A DNA stretch of 64,000 nt, from positions 3,016,001 through 3,080,000 of the forward strand of contig BRXU01000013.1 in assembly GCA_030267565.1 (NCBI GenBank), given 5' to 3'. Origin of the DNA: Pleodorina starrii (lineage: Eukaryota; Chlorophyta; Chlorophyceae; Chlamydomonadales; Volvocaceae). The position numbers and the translations under genes were made by a program. This document shows, one piece after another, positions 30,337 to 42,692 of the stretch (position 1 is the first letter of the stretch; each line of letters opens with the position of its first letter). A model generated the notes under the pieces. That model was not told the origin of the DNA. It ran no database searches and was given only the letters and a program-made list of their open reading frames with translations.

Positions 30337-32874
30337 CTGCGGGAGGGAGCGGTGCCGCGGGGTCGGGCGCGGCGTGGGGGTTCTAGAGGGGGAAGCTGAC
30401 AAACGGACAGAGAAGACGGAGGAAGAGTGCATGGCGCCGGCATGCGGTTGTGGGCAGTTGTCCAGTGTAGCTGCAGAGGCCAGCGGCTTTTCCAGGGATA
30501 ATTGAGCGGTCGTAACGCATGCCAACAGATAACGGACGGACGTCGTGCCCAAAATAGCCGTAGACTTTGGCACCAGATTCATTAGGGTAATCGCTCATGA
30601 TCTTATTTTGTCACAACATCGCCAAGCGTTCGAGCTCGGAGAACTTTTGTCAAATGCACGTGAACAGATACCGACAATCAAACCCCCAGCCCTTTTAGTA
30701 CCTGAAAATAAATTATAAATATACATAAATATATGAGGACTCACACTTGACCCGCAGGGAGGTTCTGCGACCTGTTTCTGCGGTCCTCCGTGGGTGGAGC
30801 GGCTTGCGGACTGTCCAGCTCCGATGCATTAAAAGCATTTTAGTGGCAATAGTTTTATTTATGGTATACAATTTGTGAAATTAAAGATCTGCAAGTGGTG
30901 CGTTCTGAAAAATGTGGGTTGGGAGGCGAACGACTCAACTGCTTCGGTTGACGTGTACCGGTGAGAACCAAGGAACCTCCCCTGCAATAAGGATGGGTAC
31001 TTCGAGGCCTTTCATTGTTCGACTCGCACTACCTGCCGAGCAGCGGGGGCCCATTTGAAGCTTATAGCGAAAGCACGTGTTTCCCACGGCGCCACGGGTA
31101 AGAGCTTGCAGCGATCCCCGTTTTTATCCATGTAGGCGGGCACACGCGTGGCGCGGACGTTGCGCAGGCGGGGGTGATTACCCTCAGGGTTTGAATAACC
31201 CCAACTGCGCGGCTTGCATGCGGAAGTTTGCATCGGCATTGTTCTGTAGGGTTCTGTCATGTACAACGATCGTGTGCAACAGTTGGGATGCTGCGCTGGT
31301 GCATGCGCCCCCGCTTTGGACGATAAGGCCTTACTCGGAAAAGGTAAGGGGCCAACCGAGTCACCGTATTTCGAAGTACATGAGGGAGCCACCAGGGCCA
31401 GCCCCTACTTTCTACGGCTGCGATGCTGCCCCCTGCCACGGCCCAGGTCTGTGTCTCGGGGATACACCCGGATAACAGGTGAAGCCGAAATTGACAATTC
31501 AGGCAGCCGCTACTTAACAGCCACTCAAGCCGGTCTGACTGCGGTAACGACGCAAACCCCGCCCTAGTTACAAAATACAGTTACAAAACCCCAAAAACTA
31601 CAAAATCCTCGCCACAAAGCTACAAGCGGACGCTCGCGAATCCAGCCGCCTCCGCAGTCCGCACGGCCTTGCCTAAACGGGCCGCCTCGTTTCGCGCTCT
31701 CGTTGCCTGCCGATGGTGACCCACGGCCGCCGCCTCCCTGTCCATCCCCAGCGCATGACATCCGCAGGGTGCCAGATCGTTTTCGCGAATGCGGTGGCTC
31801 AAGTTGCCGTAAAACAATTGAACCACCCAAGCAGCGACAAGAACCCAAGTCTCTGCGGCAGGGTGCGGCCTCCCGCCCCAACCACCCCCACCCCGCCAAA
31901 CCACAGTGCGCAATGCGGTGGCCAGCCAGCAATCCCTTTGTCCACACCAGGCCGATCCGGCTCCCCAGCCCCCAATCGCACCGACCTGCTACAAGCCCGA
32001 GCGACGCACCGAGAGACATGTGCATGTATGCTGCATCTCAGTTCCCAAAGCTCAAGGCCAACCGTGCACCGCAACCGAAGGAACAGCACCCGCCAGCGCA
32101 TTCTCACAGCAAAGCAGCAGCCTACGGCAGCCCCCACGCAGTCCGTTGGCCTGTCACCCAGCGCCAAATGCGTACCTCCAAAAACAACACCGAAGCCGCT
32201 CCGCGACGAGGGCTCCGCGCCCCAAAAATGATCTCCCCACAGCGTCACGCCATCGCCAAGAAATAATAATGAAACGGCTATACTCGTTTACTCATCTGTT
32301 TCGTCAACTGAACTTGGTCTACATACAACATAAGATTTAGCGCAGCGCTGAAGAAGCCATGCGACCCGACCGGCGTTATCCCTGCTGCCGCATCGCCTGT
32401 CCTCCTCACCACCCAGGGCGCCGTCAATTGTCACTCTTCACCTCTCACTCTCATTCTCACTCATTCTCCCTCTCACACACACACACACACACACGCACAC
32501 ACACACGTTGCTAGGCTAAGTGGCAGCCGTTCAGCCTTGCACTCAAACGGATGAAGAAACGAACATTCAAGACCATCATGAATCAGCAGCCGAATGAAGC
32601 AACAGTCAAAGAGCAGAGCCCGCGCACACTCACGCAGGGGCACACGCGAAATGATGGCGCCTCGAAGCGCCCTCCCAACCGCTCGTCGACCGCATCAAGT
32701 CTATCATAAGAGCGCATAAGAAAAACGGGGATTCCGACCGGGGTTTCGGGCGGCAGCCACCTCGGTAGCCTCAAAAGCTAGAAGATCCCATCCAGCCCCA
32801 TCCAGCGGGACGGTTGATGGCCCGATAGGCGCATGCGCGCCGCAACACGCGTTCTTACGCCTGATGCCGCATGC
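30337..32874. other. Spacer between the tandem methyltransferase genes
   Basis: It should hold the promoter and first exon(s) of copy A and the 3' UTR of copy B. An AT-rich island at about 30700-30735 (TATAAATATACATAAATATA) stands out from GC-rich surroundings and lies upstream of copy A, so it is a possible core-promoter region. A CA/CG dinucleotide tract lies at about 32470-32510. No other gene is recognised. Confidence 0.5.
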
Positions 32875-35800
32875 TCACAGCGGCTTCCGGAAGGTCAGTG
32901 TCTTGGAGGCGGAACACAGGTACTTTGTGTCGCACTGGAAGCCGGCGTCCTCGAACATGGCGCCGAGGTCGCAAGAGATGTAGTTCCTGCACGATGTGGC
33001 GCGAAAGCAGGGGTAACAGGCAAGGAACGGTATGGGTGTGCATGCGGCCGGGGACGGAACCGTTGCCGCGTGCGGCAGGCGCTCGGCGTGGAACCGTGGA
33101 TGCACGCCTGGGCTGTGAAGGGTGATTTACGGTACGGTGTTTGGGGAACCATTGCGCAGCGCTGGAAAGGTGCGCTGACGGCTGCCCAGGCTGCCTTAGC
33201 GGCCGGTGCAAGTTGTTGTCAGTTGTTGTCGTTGTCGGCGTGCTTGTCGGCCTCTCGGCAAGCCCAAAACTTTCCACTTGTGCAACCGCACCCGCATGAA
33301 TTCCGCGGCTCTCCTCAAATAGTTCTTTATCAGTGATTTTTACCGATCGATCCGCCGTCAGGAGCACTGGCGCACATCCAAGGAGCAGTGGAGCCGAGGT
33401 GATGACTTTGAGTTTATACCGGTATTTTCCGCGACCGGATTTTTCTAGGATACAAGGATAGAACTCTTTCGAGGACCCTATCGTTCTGTGCCGTGCCGTA
33501 CCTGTAATAGGGCTCGTTGAAGTCGCCAAAGACGCCCAGCGTCTTGTCCCAGGCGGGCCTGTCCCCCGTTTGCACGCTGTCCGTGATAATCGCCAGGCCC
33601 CCCGGCCTCAGAACGCGGAAGAACTCGGCTGCGGCGGCCCGGCGGACCGGCTCCGGAAGCTCGTGGAACAGGTACACGCACACCAGCTGGCAGGAGAATG
33701 GGAGGCGTGGGGAGCGTGGGAGGAGGGAGAAGAAGGAAAATGGGAGGGTCGGCGCTCGGCGGCAAGAGTCAGCGGTATCCGGGGGGTGCTACCACATTAA
33801 AGGAGGGGTCCAATCAGTGACAATGATTGGGGCAGACAAGGGTGGGGACCACAAAGCGAAGGGCCCCAACCACAACAGTTCTTAGCCCGCCCGCCCCCCT
33901 CCCCGCCCTTCGGTCATCACCCACAATGTCGAAGCTGTCGTCACGTGCGTCGATCCTCTCCGCCGCCGTCTGCAGGTACTGCTGCACCCCGGCTCCGTCC
34001 ACCCCTCCCAGCTGCCGCCCGGACTGGCGCATCTCCGCCCAGTAGCGCATGTTGGATCGGGCCCGGGCCAGGTAGAAGGGGCTCAGGTCGGACACCACGG
34101 TGGGGAGAGCAGGGTGCGCGTCCTGAGAGGGGGGAGAGGGAGGCGGGAGGTGGGAGAAGAGGGGAGGAATAGGCAAACAGATCAAACAGGCTTACTGACA
34201 CGGGGGAGGAAAGGAGAGCGGAGTGGAGAGGGCAGGATAGGGCTACAATCAGGGTGGCAGGGGCACCACATCCTCTGCCACCAGTGCCTCCGACTTCCCC
34301 GTTTCCCCGCTTCCTCCTCGCTTGCTTGCACGTCGCACCCAACCCAACCCAACGCAACCCGAACCCCAGTACCCAACCCAACCCCTGGGTTGCGCTCGCC
34401 TTGATGAAGGTGTGGAACCTGCCCGTCCCCGCCGCCACCTCCAGCAGCCGCAGCTCCGAAACCGACCGGCCGCCCAGCTCCGCCTCCCGCAGGTACTCGG
34501 TCAGTGGCAGCAGGGAAGTGCGCTGCATGGCGTCTTGGCGGCCGAAGAACAACAGCTCCGTGTTGTGCTCGTAGACGCGGGCAGACCTGAAAGGATACGG
34601 TGGCCAGGCGGGGGAGGGGGGGTGGAAAATGATTACCCGGATTATTCGCTTTCACTCGGTGCGAGGTGGGGCCGTTCACAACCGTCGACTGAGGTCACAG
34701 AACGAGCTCCCCGGGGGTTGGAATTGGATTGGGTAAGACAGACGACCCGCAGCAGAGTAATCGAGGCGGTGCGGATTCCGGCCTGAGGTGCCCTTGGCGG
34801 GTTCCGGAAGCTCCTGCTCGCCGCTGTGTCATGCTGCGACCCCGTACTGAACGTCACCTTTCCGACATCCAGCCGTCCGTCTGATAGTGGTAGGTCTTGG
34901 TGTAGTACTGCGGGTAGGCGGAACCCGACAGCCACACGTGGTCCGGCTGGCCGCGCACCCGGCGCCGCAGCGTCGCGACGGACTCCTCCACCGCCTGGGC
35001 AGTCCTGGGGACCAGCGGGTGGGACTCTGACTGATCAGTCTCTGACTGATCAGTTTCTGACTGATCAGCATAAGGCAATACACCTCGGTGGATGCGGTAA
35101 GCTGAGAAAGAAGATACCGGTACAGCAGCGTTGGAAGGGAGATGACAAGAGAAGGTGGAACGATCCTGGAGCCCACGGGTAACAACCACCGTAACAACGA
35201 CATCAACGGTGACAGTAACGGCGCCTACTTGGTTAGCATGAAGAGCGGGTTGTACTGCCGATGTCCCGGCGTGACCATGTCCCAGGGCATGGGGTAGTAC
35301 CCCGCGCAGATGTTGTCGTAGTCCTGCAGTACAGTAAAACACAGTACAATATAGTACAGCCCATTACGACACAGTACGGTGAAACACACCCCATACCGCT
35401 GGCCCTGCCGCCTTTCCCTTCCAGAGCTGACCCACGGGTCATTCCAGCCGTCGCCCCGCCTTCCCGCCACTTCCCTGATTCATTTCAACTCGCACCGATC
35501 TCGACACCCATCTCGCCCATCGCGCCATCGGTCATTCATTTCGCTGTGGTTCCTCTCGATTACCACCCACCGCGCCTCGCAGCCTCATTCACCCTTTTGC
35601 TTTCTACGCTTTCCTACGGTTGCGGCTACGGTAACGGTTACTACGGTTATAGTAACGATTGTTCACCACGGTAGTACCTTGCCAGCGTCATTCACCCACC
35701 TGCTGGAATGTGGCGAGTGCCTCGCTGACTCGGTTGAGGATCTCCCCGTTGAGGTTCGAGGTAACGCGCTGGAAGGGCGTCGTGGCGGCGGCTCCCGAAA

Positions 35801-37001
35801 AGGCGTCATTGCCGCCGCCGCCGCCGCTAGATGCCATGCCTGGCAAGCCGGTGATGCTGGAGGGCAGCGTTTCCGAAAGGTGGTGGGCCACCAGCCCCGT
35901 GGCGGCCTGCGCAAGGGGGATATGCGGCACGTTGCCGTACCGTAACCAAGGTTAACCAGGTTGCGTGTGTGCACATGACCGTATCGGTATTCGGGCCAAG
36001 CGGGAACAGAGTAACAGACGCAAAGCAGCTTCATACGAGCTAAGTAGGCAGCATGGCATCAGTTGGCAGGTGTACAGAGTGTTACTTTGGAATGCGGTAT
36101 ATGGTAACTGTGTACGCTAACTGCGTGTAAAAGTGTCAATGGCTAAGAGTTTTTGTACGGCTTTTGTACGGCACGGTACGGCACCTGGCCGATGAAGAAG
36201 GTCATGCGGGCGGTGTGGTAGGCCCAGTAGGACGCCGCGCGAGGGTCCCTGAGCACCGCAGACTCCGAGGCCTGCCGTACAAGCTGCTGAAGGTTGGCCA
36301 CAAAACTGGCGGCGACGACGACGGTCCCCCATGGGTTGGGGAGCAGCGGGGCGGGGCAACAGGGTGCCAGGGAAGAGGGCGGGGGCTGTCAGGGGAAAGC
36401 ATAGCAGTGGGTGCTGGTCGGCAGCCCCATAAGACTTCGTACTGCAGGGCGCGCACAGGACCCGTTTGCGCACGGCGCTGCACATTGCCGTACATGCCAC
36501 GTAGCCTGCAGGACCAGTGACCCGCGGGCCGGCCCACCTCGTGTCGCCTTCGGCGAAGATGGTGTTGATCTTCGAAGTAAAGTTCTGCGGACGCGAGGAC
36601 AAGTTGAAAACAGGACATGACGGGACGGGAAGAGACGGGGCATCGGCGGAGACGTCGTTGCGCCCGAATCTGGATCCGGATCTCGGTCCCGCGGATCGGT
36701 CAACCGCCAAAGGAACTGGCCACCCTGGAGTCATCTTCACCCTGCACCGCAACTGCACCTGTGAAAGCTACTCTGTGACTCCAACTCACCTGCCAGTATT
36801 CAACGCTGGGATGGAGTCGAAAGCGCTGTGCGTCGAGGTCAGCAACCTTGGGCGGGAAGTCCGGGCCGGTCGGCGGGACGGGGCTGGAAGCGGCGGCGGC
36901 GGAGGGGATGGAGGTGGAGGCGGCGTAGTTGCGGGCCGGCAAGGCCTCGGGAGGGTCAGTGACGGCGCTGGGCGGCAGCTCGATTGGCGCGGTGGACGCC
37001 T
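32875..37001 (-). CDS. SAM-dependent methyltransferase, UbiE-like, copy B (first exon not resolved)
   Basis: Ten exons join in phase: 37001-36790, 36584-36538, 36305-36185, 35906-35700, 35323-35229, 35004-34858, 34586-34400, 34122-33925, 33686-33502 and 32986-32875 (about 503 residues without the start). Motifs parallel copy A: DYDNICAGYYPMPWDMV, YYTKTYHYQTDGWMSER, LLEVAAGTGRF, VVSDLSPFYLARARSN, the VCVYLFHELPEPV segment, LRPGGLAIITDSVQ and FRKPL at the end. Exons from 34586 downwards are nearly identical to copy A; the 5' exons are only distantly alike. Copy B has an extra intron (36537-36585 region, after VEYWQ) where copy A reads straight through. Its second-last intron starts GTACGG where copy A has GC; the intron after TFIK starts GCGAGC as in copy A. 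All catalytic motifs are intact, so it looks functional. Confidence 0.85.
35025..35069. repeat. Three 15-bp tandem units with palindromic CTGATCAG core
   Basis: Units CTCTGACTGATCAGT, CTCTGACTGATCAGT and TTCTGACTGATCAGC, directly adjacent, in the copy B intron between exons 35323-35229 and 35004-34858. Not present in the matching copy A intron. Confidence 0.9.
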
Positions 37002-38722
37002 CTGGAAAGGGAAGCAGGGAGGGGGTGCGGGGGTGCGTGAGATGCGTGTGGTGCAAGCAAGGGCCCGGTCCTGAGCGAAACACGTTCCGCAACGAACATA
37101 CAAACGGAATACCGGTACGGAATTGCAGGAATGGGAAGAAATTAACATGGGACGGATGTCCGCAGGGCGCATTGTTTACAGAGACCGGCTCTATGGTGCC
37201 CGGTTTGCGTGTGCTGGTGAGGTTTCTGTGGAGGTCGAGGATTCTGGTCACGACGTGGACACATACGGCACCAAGGGGAAGAGCCGTCGCCCCCGTCAAT
37301 TGGACGCGGCTTGGAGTGCTGTAGATACTAGAAATTAGTTTTTGAATTTCCCTATGCCCGTCAAAAGGAGAGAGCAGTGGTCGAAAGGAGTATGTCAACA
37401 TTTATCGTATGGCCGAAAGGCGACCGAACGACCGTTACTCACCAGCTACCTCAGAGTCAACCTGGACGGCGCGAGTAGCCACAAGCCTCTTTTGACTGCG
37501 CAGCAGTGCATGACACCGGCTTGGTGCGCGACCCAAGCTGCGCGCGGCAAGCATGGCGCGATGATGATTCGGTCAGCTTGCAGAGGCGCGAACGGGCTGG
37601 CGTGGACGCTACACTTCAGGAATGGAACCGGTCAGTTTATCTATACTTCTATCTTTCTGTTACTGAAGCCTGGGCGAGTCCTGTTGAATGCGCATAAGGC
37701 CCACAGGGCAAAACCAGCAATTCGAGCGTCAACCGGACAATCACCATCTGCTTGCGGTGTTTCACTCAAATCACAGTTGTCGGATTCTCTTACATCTTTT
37801 ACACGCAACAGTCTCGGGTCGCCTTGAAGGGCTGTCGCATGTGGGTAAATTTGTGTCGGAACGAGGTCTCGCGCGCAGGTTGACATTTGGGACATCATCG
37901 GCGCTCTCGACCATCCAGACAACAACATGTACGCAATGTGAATCTCGGTTGCAACCGAAGCAGCCGACCCGCGTGCCACAAAGGTCCAGGGCACTCCTGG
38001 GCTATCACAGCCCTTCTTGAGAGCAAGTCTTACAGACCGCCCCTTGCCCCATGCTTTGGGAGCTTGGGTCACCTTGGGGCACAGTACCACAGCAGAAGGC
38101 AGATGTTCCGTTTGGTTTTTTGGCAAGGCAAAGCTCAACACGGCAATTCGTAGTACCGATAGCAATTCTGTTACAGTGGGCTCCAGGCCCCCGGCGGGGT
38201 AGAGCCGGCCGCCCATTCGGCCTTGCACTGCCGTCTGCCACTGCCGACTGCCCACTGCACTGCCGAAAGACTCTTAAGGCACAGGGGGGCTCCAACCCGA
38301 CCAGACAACACGAGCTGCCCGCCCTGGAACGCGCGAGCCTCACGAGTGGTCCTATTCCAATTTCCGAATGCGCGGTCCGTTTCTGCATTGCCCTCACACG
38401 CCCTCATCCCGTCATCCGTGTGAGACTGATATACCAGCTCCCAGTGGGACGACTGTACCAGTTCTGCGCGGCCGGAAGTGTACCAGAACGCCCTTGCAAA
38501 ACCTGGCCCCGAACATTTGCCTCAACAAGCCAGTCTGGATTGCTAGGCCGCAGGACCGGTGCACACACGTCGCCAAGAGGTATCGAAGTATCAGAGTATC
38601 GAAGTATCGGTATCGAAGTATCGGAGTATCAGAGGTATCGAAGTTTGACGGGCGGCGCTCTGAAGACCACCAAGGAAAGGCAAGCTGGCGCGGCCTGGTC
38701 ACCCTGTGCTGGCGAGACGCTG
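37002..38722. other. 5' flank of methyltransferase copy B, up to the satellite edge
   Basis: A first exon of copy B should lie here or further left of the array, but I cannot pick it. The longest frames (37641-38255 minus, 38051-38720 plus) overlap each other and show no motif. An 8-bp repeat block (38579-38643) lies 80 bp from the satellite. Confidence 0.45.
38579..38643. repeat. Short GTATCGAA-type 8-bp repeat block beside the satellite
   Basis: Eight imperfect units of the form GTATCGAA, GTATCAGA or GTATCGGA, with one 6-bp unit. It is unrelated in sequence to the 19-bp array that begins about 80 bp to the right. Confidence 0.85.
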
Positions 38723-40404
38723 CCCAGCCTCGACCCATGGGCCCAGCCTCGACCCATGGGCCCAGTCTCGACCCATGGGCCAAGCCTCGACCCATGGGCC
38801 CAGCTTCGACCCATGGGCCCAGCTTCGACCCATGGGCCCAGCTTCGACCCATGGGCCCAGCCTCGACCCATGGCGCCATGGGCCCAGCTTCGACCCATGG
38901 GCCCAGCCTCGACCCATGGCCCTAGCTTCGACCCATGAGCCCAGCTTCGATCCATGGGCCCAGCCTCGACCCATGGGCCCAGCCTCGACCCAATGCGCCA
39001 TGGGCCCAGCCTCGACCCTTGGGCCCAGCCTCGACCCATGAGCCCAGCCTCGACCCATGAGCCCAGCTTCTACCCATGGGCCCAGCCTAGGCCTTTGGGC
39101 CAGCTTCGACCCATGAGCCCAGCTTCGACCCATGGGCCCAGCCTCGACCCATGAGCCCAGCCTCGACCCATGGGCCCAGCCTCGACCCATGGGCCCAGTC
39201 TCGACCCATGGGCCCAGCTTCGACCCATGAGCCCAGCTTCGACCCATGGGCCCAGCCTCGACCCATGGGCCCAGCCCCGACCCATGGGCCCAGCCTCGAC
39301 CCATGGGCCCAGCCTTGACCCATGGGCCCAGCCTCGACCCATGGGCCCAGCCTCGACCCATGGGCCCAGCTTCGACCCATGGGCCCAGCTTCGACCCATG
39401 GGCCCAGCCTCGACCCATAGCGCCATGGGCCCAGCCTCGACCCATGAGCCCAATCTCGACCCATGGGCCTAGCTTCGACCCATGGGCCCAGTCTCGACCC
39501 ATGAGCCCAGCTTCGACCCATGAGCCCAGCTTCGACCCATGGGCCCAGCCTAGGCCTTTGGGCCAGCTTCGACCCATGAGCCCAGCCTCGACCCATGGGC
39601 CCATCCTCGACCCATGGGCCCAGCCTCGACCCATGGGCCCAGTCTCGACCCATGGGCCCAGCTTCGACCCATGGGCCCAGCTTCGACCCATGTGCCCAGC
39701 CTCGACCCATGAGCCCAACCTCGACCCATGGGCCCAGCCTCGACCCATGGGCCCAGCCTCGACCCATGGGCCCAGCTTCGACCCATGAGCCCAGCTTCAA
39801 CCCATGGGCCCAGCCTCGACCCATGGGCCCAGCCTCGACCCATGGGCCCAGCTTCGACCCATGGGCCCAGCCTCGACCCATGGGCCCAGTCTCGACCCAT
39901 GGGCCCAGCCTCGACCCATGGGCCCATCCTCGACCCATGGGCCCAGCTTCGACCCATGGGCCCAGCTTCGACCCATGGCGTCATGGGCCCAGCCTCGACC
40001 CATGGCGCCATGGGCCAAGCCTCGACCCATGAGCCCAATCTCGACCCATGGGCCCAGCTTCGACCCATGAGCCGAGCTTCGACCCATGGGCCCAGCCTCG
40101 ACCCATGAGCCCAGCCTCGACCCATGGGCCCAGCCTCGACCCATGGGCCCAGTCTCGACCCATGGGCCCAGCTTCGACCCATGAGCCCAGCTTCGACCCA
40201 TGGGCCCAGCCTCGACCCATGGGCCCAGCCCCGACCCATGGGCCCAGCCTCGACCCATGGGCCCAGCCTTGACCCATGGGCCCAGCCTCGACCCATGGGC
40301 CCAGCCTCGACCCATGGGCCCAGCTTCGACCCATGAGCCCAGCTTCGACCCATGGGCCCAGCCTCGACCCATAGCGCCATGGGCCCAGCCTCGACCCATG
40401 AGCC
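38723..40404. repeat. 19-bp minisatellite array, left segment
   Basis: Head-to-tail units of consensus ATGGGCCCAGCCTCGACCC (19 bp). Common variants are ATGAGCCC, AGCTTCG, AGTCTCG, AGCCTTG and AGCCCCG. An 18-bp variant containing CCTAGGCCTTTGGGCC occurs about 39088 and 39549, and units with an 8-bp insertion (GCGCCATG or AATGCGCC type) recur. Each unit contains two overlapping 8-bp palindromes, CCCATGGG and TGGGCCCA. The segment ends at a transposon insertion, in a unit whose other half resumes at 43418. Confidence 0.97.
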
Positions 40405-42690
40405 TGTCAGGGTAAATCAACGTCGCTGAGAAACTGGCGTCGGGCAATTTCGGTTGAGTCCGTTAACGAGGCGGTTGGCGACGAAGCGCCAACCGTTATT
40501 GCTGCGAAAGCCGTATTTATTGTCTTTGTGAGCATCCTGGATGTGGCTTTACGACGACTACGTCGGAGCTTCGAAAGGACGACGCCGTCTGTACGTGTTG
40601 TGTCGGAGGGGCCTTATGAGCTGGCCCTGTATCAGTCCGAGAGGGCGCTGTTAGCGTGACCTGGAGGCATTGTCTGCTTGCAGCTATGCAGGGGTTACCC
40701 TACCCCGTAGAGCCCTAGGCTCTCGGGCGTTGTTTGTAGTGTGGTAGAATGTAGTTTTGGCGCCATGGACCTCGGCCGCCGGCCGGCTCTGCTGCTCATC
40801 CTGTAACTAGTCCGTCTGAGCTTTGCCAATGTGGACTCTGGACCTAGCCAAACAGCACGGTCGCCTCGCGGCTCATCAACGGCAGCCGTGGCGCTGGGGG
40901 ACGCCTCAATGCCGCCTCTGCTGCTCGACACTCGTCGCTTCCGCCGCCGTCTTCTGCCTACTTCCTGAGACCTTCCGACAGTCAGCGTGCCCATCAGATG
41001 CTCCTTCCGTTTAGCCGTATCATGGACGTCACCGCGGCAGTGGGGAGGCGCCCAGCAGCGGACGATCAACGTCATCGTCCGCCCTCCTCGGCCTCCCTCC
41101 CCTGTGCGCCACTGCTTTGCCTCAAGGTGGTGGTTCTAACCCACCGATTCTACTCATTGTGATGTCACAAGAAGCTTTCGATGGGCATCGCGTGAACATT
41201 GTCGGAGCAAGCATGCGGACCAAGTTCTTGATCGAAGCGCGAAGCCGGCCGCTGAAGTAAGCTGGTGATATAGTGTTTTACAGACGGCGAATTTGGCTTA
41301 CAGTATGCAGCAGAGCTTGGCTTGTTGCCTTGGCATGTCGTGTAAGTTGTTTTGCGCAGTAATACGCGGTGTTTTGGTAAATTACTGATGTTATCAGATG
41401 TACGCGCTAAGTCTATTGTTTTGGGTGATATCTGCGATGCCGCTTCGAGCACACTCATGATGGCCCATGGGCCGTAACATTCCAACCGTCGTTGCCGGCC
41501 CAACGGTTCCCGCCGTCCGATACGCGAGTGTCCAGCATGCCGCGTTTAGTACTGCGCACTGCCGCTTTCAGCTCACCCTCGCGTCTGCGTGTTGAGTCGA
41601 GGCGAAGCAACGAGGTCGGGTATCTGGCCGTACACTTACTATCAACGCTTCGTTCCATCATATCAAATTAGCTGCCGGAGCAAAGCCCGCGCCATTAAAG
41701 AGCGACTAATGGGCACGCCCGGTATGTTTGGGGGGATGGGTTGGCTGCCCGAGACTAAGCCACTGACGTACACTCTCCCGTAGCCGGATCTGCGATTTCC
41801 TTGTTTGCAGTCGGCGCGCTTTTCAGCCCGACATGCTTTATCGCTGGAACTCCTCCGCCTGTCGTGCTGGGGGGGAATGGGGCGCGCCGTTTGCCGCAGT
41901 GCAGCGTGGTAGCTGGCGCCCTTCGTATCGCCCGTAGGCAGCCCCACCCGTTGAGAGAGAGTGCCTCGCGTTCATTTCACAGCCGTCGCAGTCGTTTGTT
42001 TTGAAGGTGAATACGTCAAGTGATGCTGTTGCCGGCCTGTCCTTGGCCTGAACTGCTGGCGCCCTTCGGTCCTGCGTATCCAGCGCGCCGCAATTAGTAT
42101 TTCGCACGGCAGCATTCCTGCCCGTCGTCACGGCATGCGTGTTGAGTTATGGCAAAGTTTGGTGGTCGTGCATCTGGCCGTACAATGTCTTTCGACGCCT
42201 CGTTAAATCAAATCACATTAAATGCCGCAGCAAAGCCCGGCGTTCAATCAAATCACATTAAATGCCGTAGCAAAGCCCGCGCCACTAAAGAGCGACTAAT
42301 GGGCACGCACGGCTTGGGGGAATGGGTTGGCTGCCCGAGACTAAGCCGTTGACATACCCGTGCCGGTAGCCAGATCGCGACTCCTTTGCTTGCTGTCGGC
42401 GCGCTTCAGCCCGACATGCTTTATTGCCGGGGCTTTTCCCGCCTGTCGTGCTTGGAGGGACGGTGTGCGCCGTGTGCCGTACAGTGCAGTCGCTGGCTCC
42501 GTTCGCTCCGTAAGTTTTCGTGCCACATACCGTAAGGCATAGCACGCGTGTCGTCAGTTGTATCCCGTTGCACAGCTCGGCGCCTTCGTTCGTTCATCCC
42601 TAGCCCGCTTTGCTAGCAAGCTTCGGTCTGGGGGGGGAGTGAGGCGCCTACGTGGCCGAACCGTCCCACCGACGGCCGTTTACCCTGACA
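40405..42690. mobile_element. Non-autonomous DNA transposon, long copy (2286 bp)
   Basis: The element begins TGTCAGGGTAAATC and ends CCGTTTACCCTGACA, giving 12-bp terminal inverted repeats TGTCAGGGTAAA. No transposase motif is visible; the longest frames (40695-41075 minus, and a plus frame over the right end) are unrecognised. The interior holds two diverged direct repeats of about 400 bp, offset 550-590 bp (for instance AGCGACTAATGGGCACG at 41701 and 42291, and CGACATGCTTTAT at 41829 and 42412). The left flank is satellite ending AGCC (40401-40404); the right flank is two bases GC and then the short copy. I do not assign a superfamily: a 4-bp target duplication is not diagnostic by itself. 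Confidence 0.85.
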
Positions 42691-42692
42691 GC

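Noticed and set aside
30383..30598. 71-codon ORF (ATG 30598, minus) as first exon of methyltransferase copy A
   Set aside because: Plausible position, but I could not find a donor in the needed phase, and copy B offers no matching sequence. Left as a candidate only.
41120..41150. GGTGG-TTCTAAC-CCACC hairpin as a tRNA T-arm
   Set aside because: The loop lacks the purine expected in a T-loop and no other tRNA arms are found. It sits inside the transposon.
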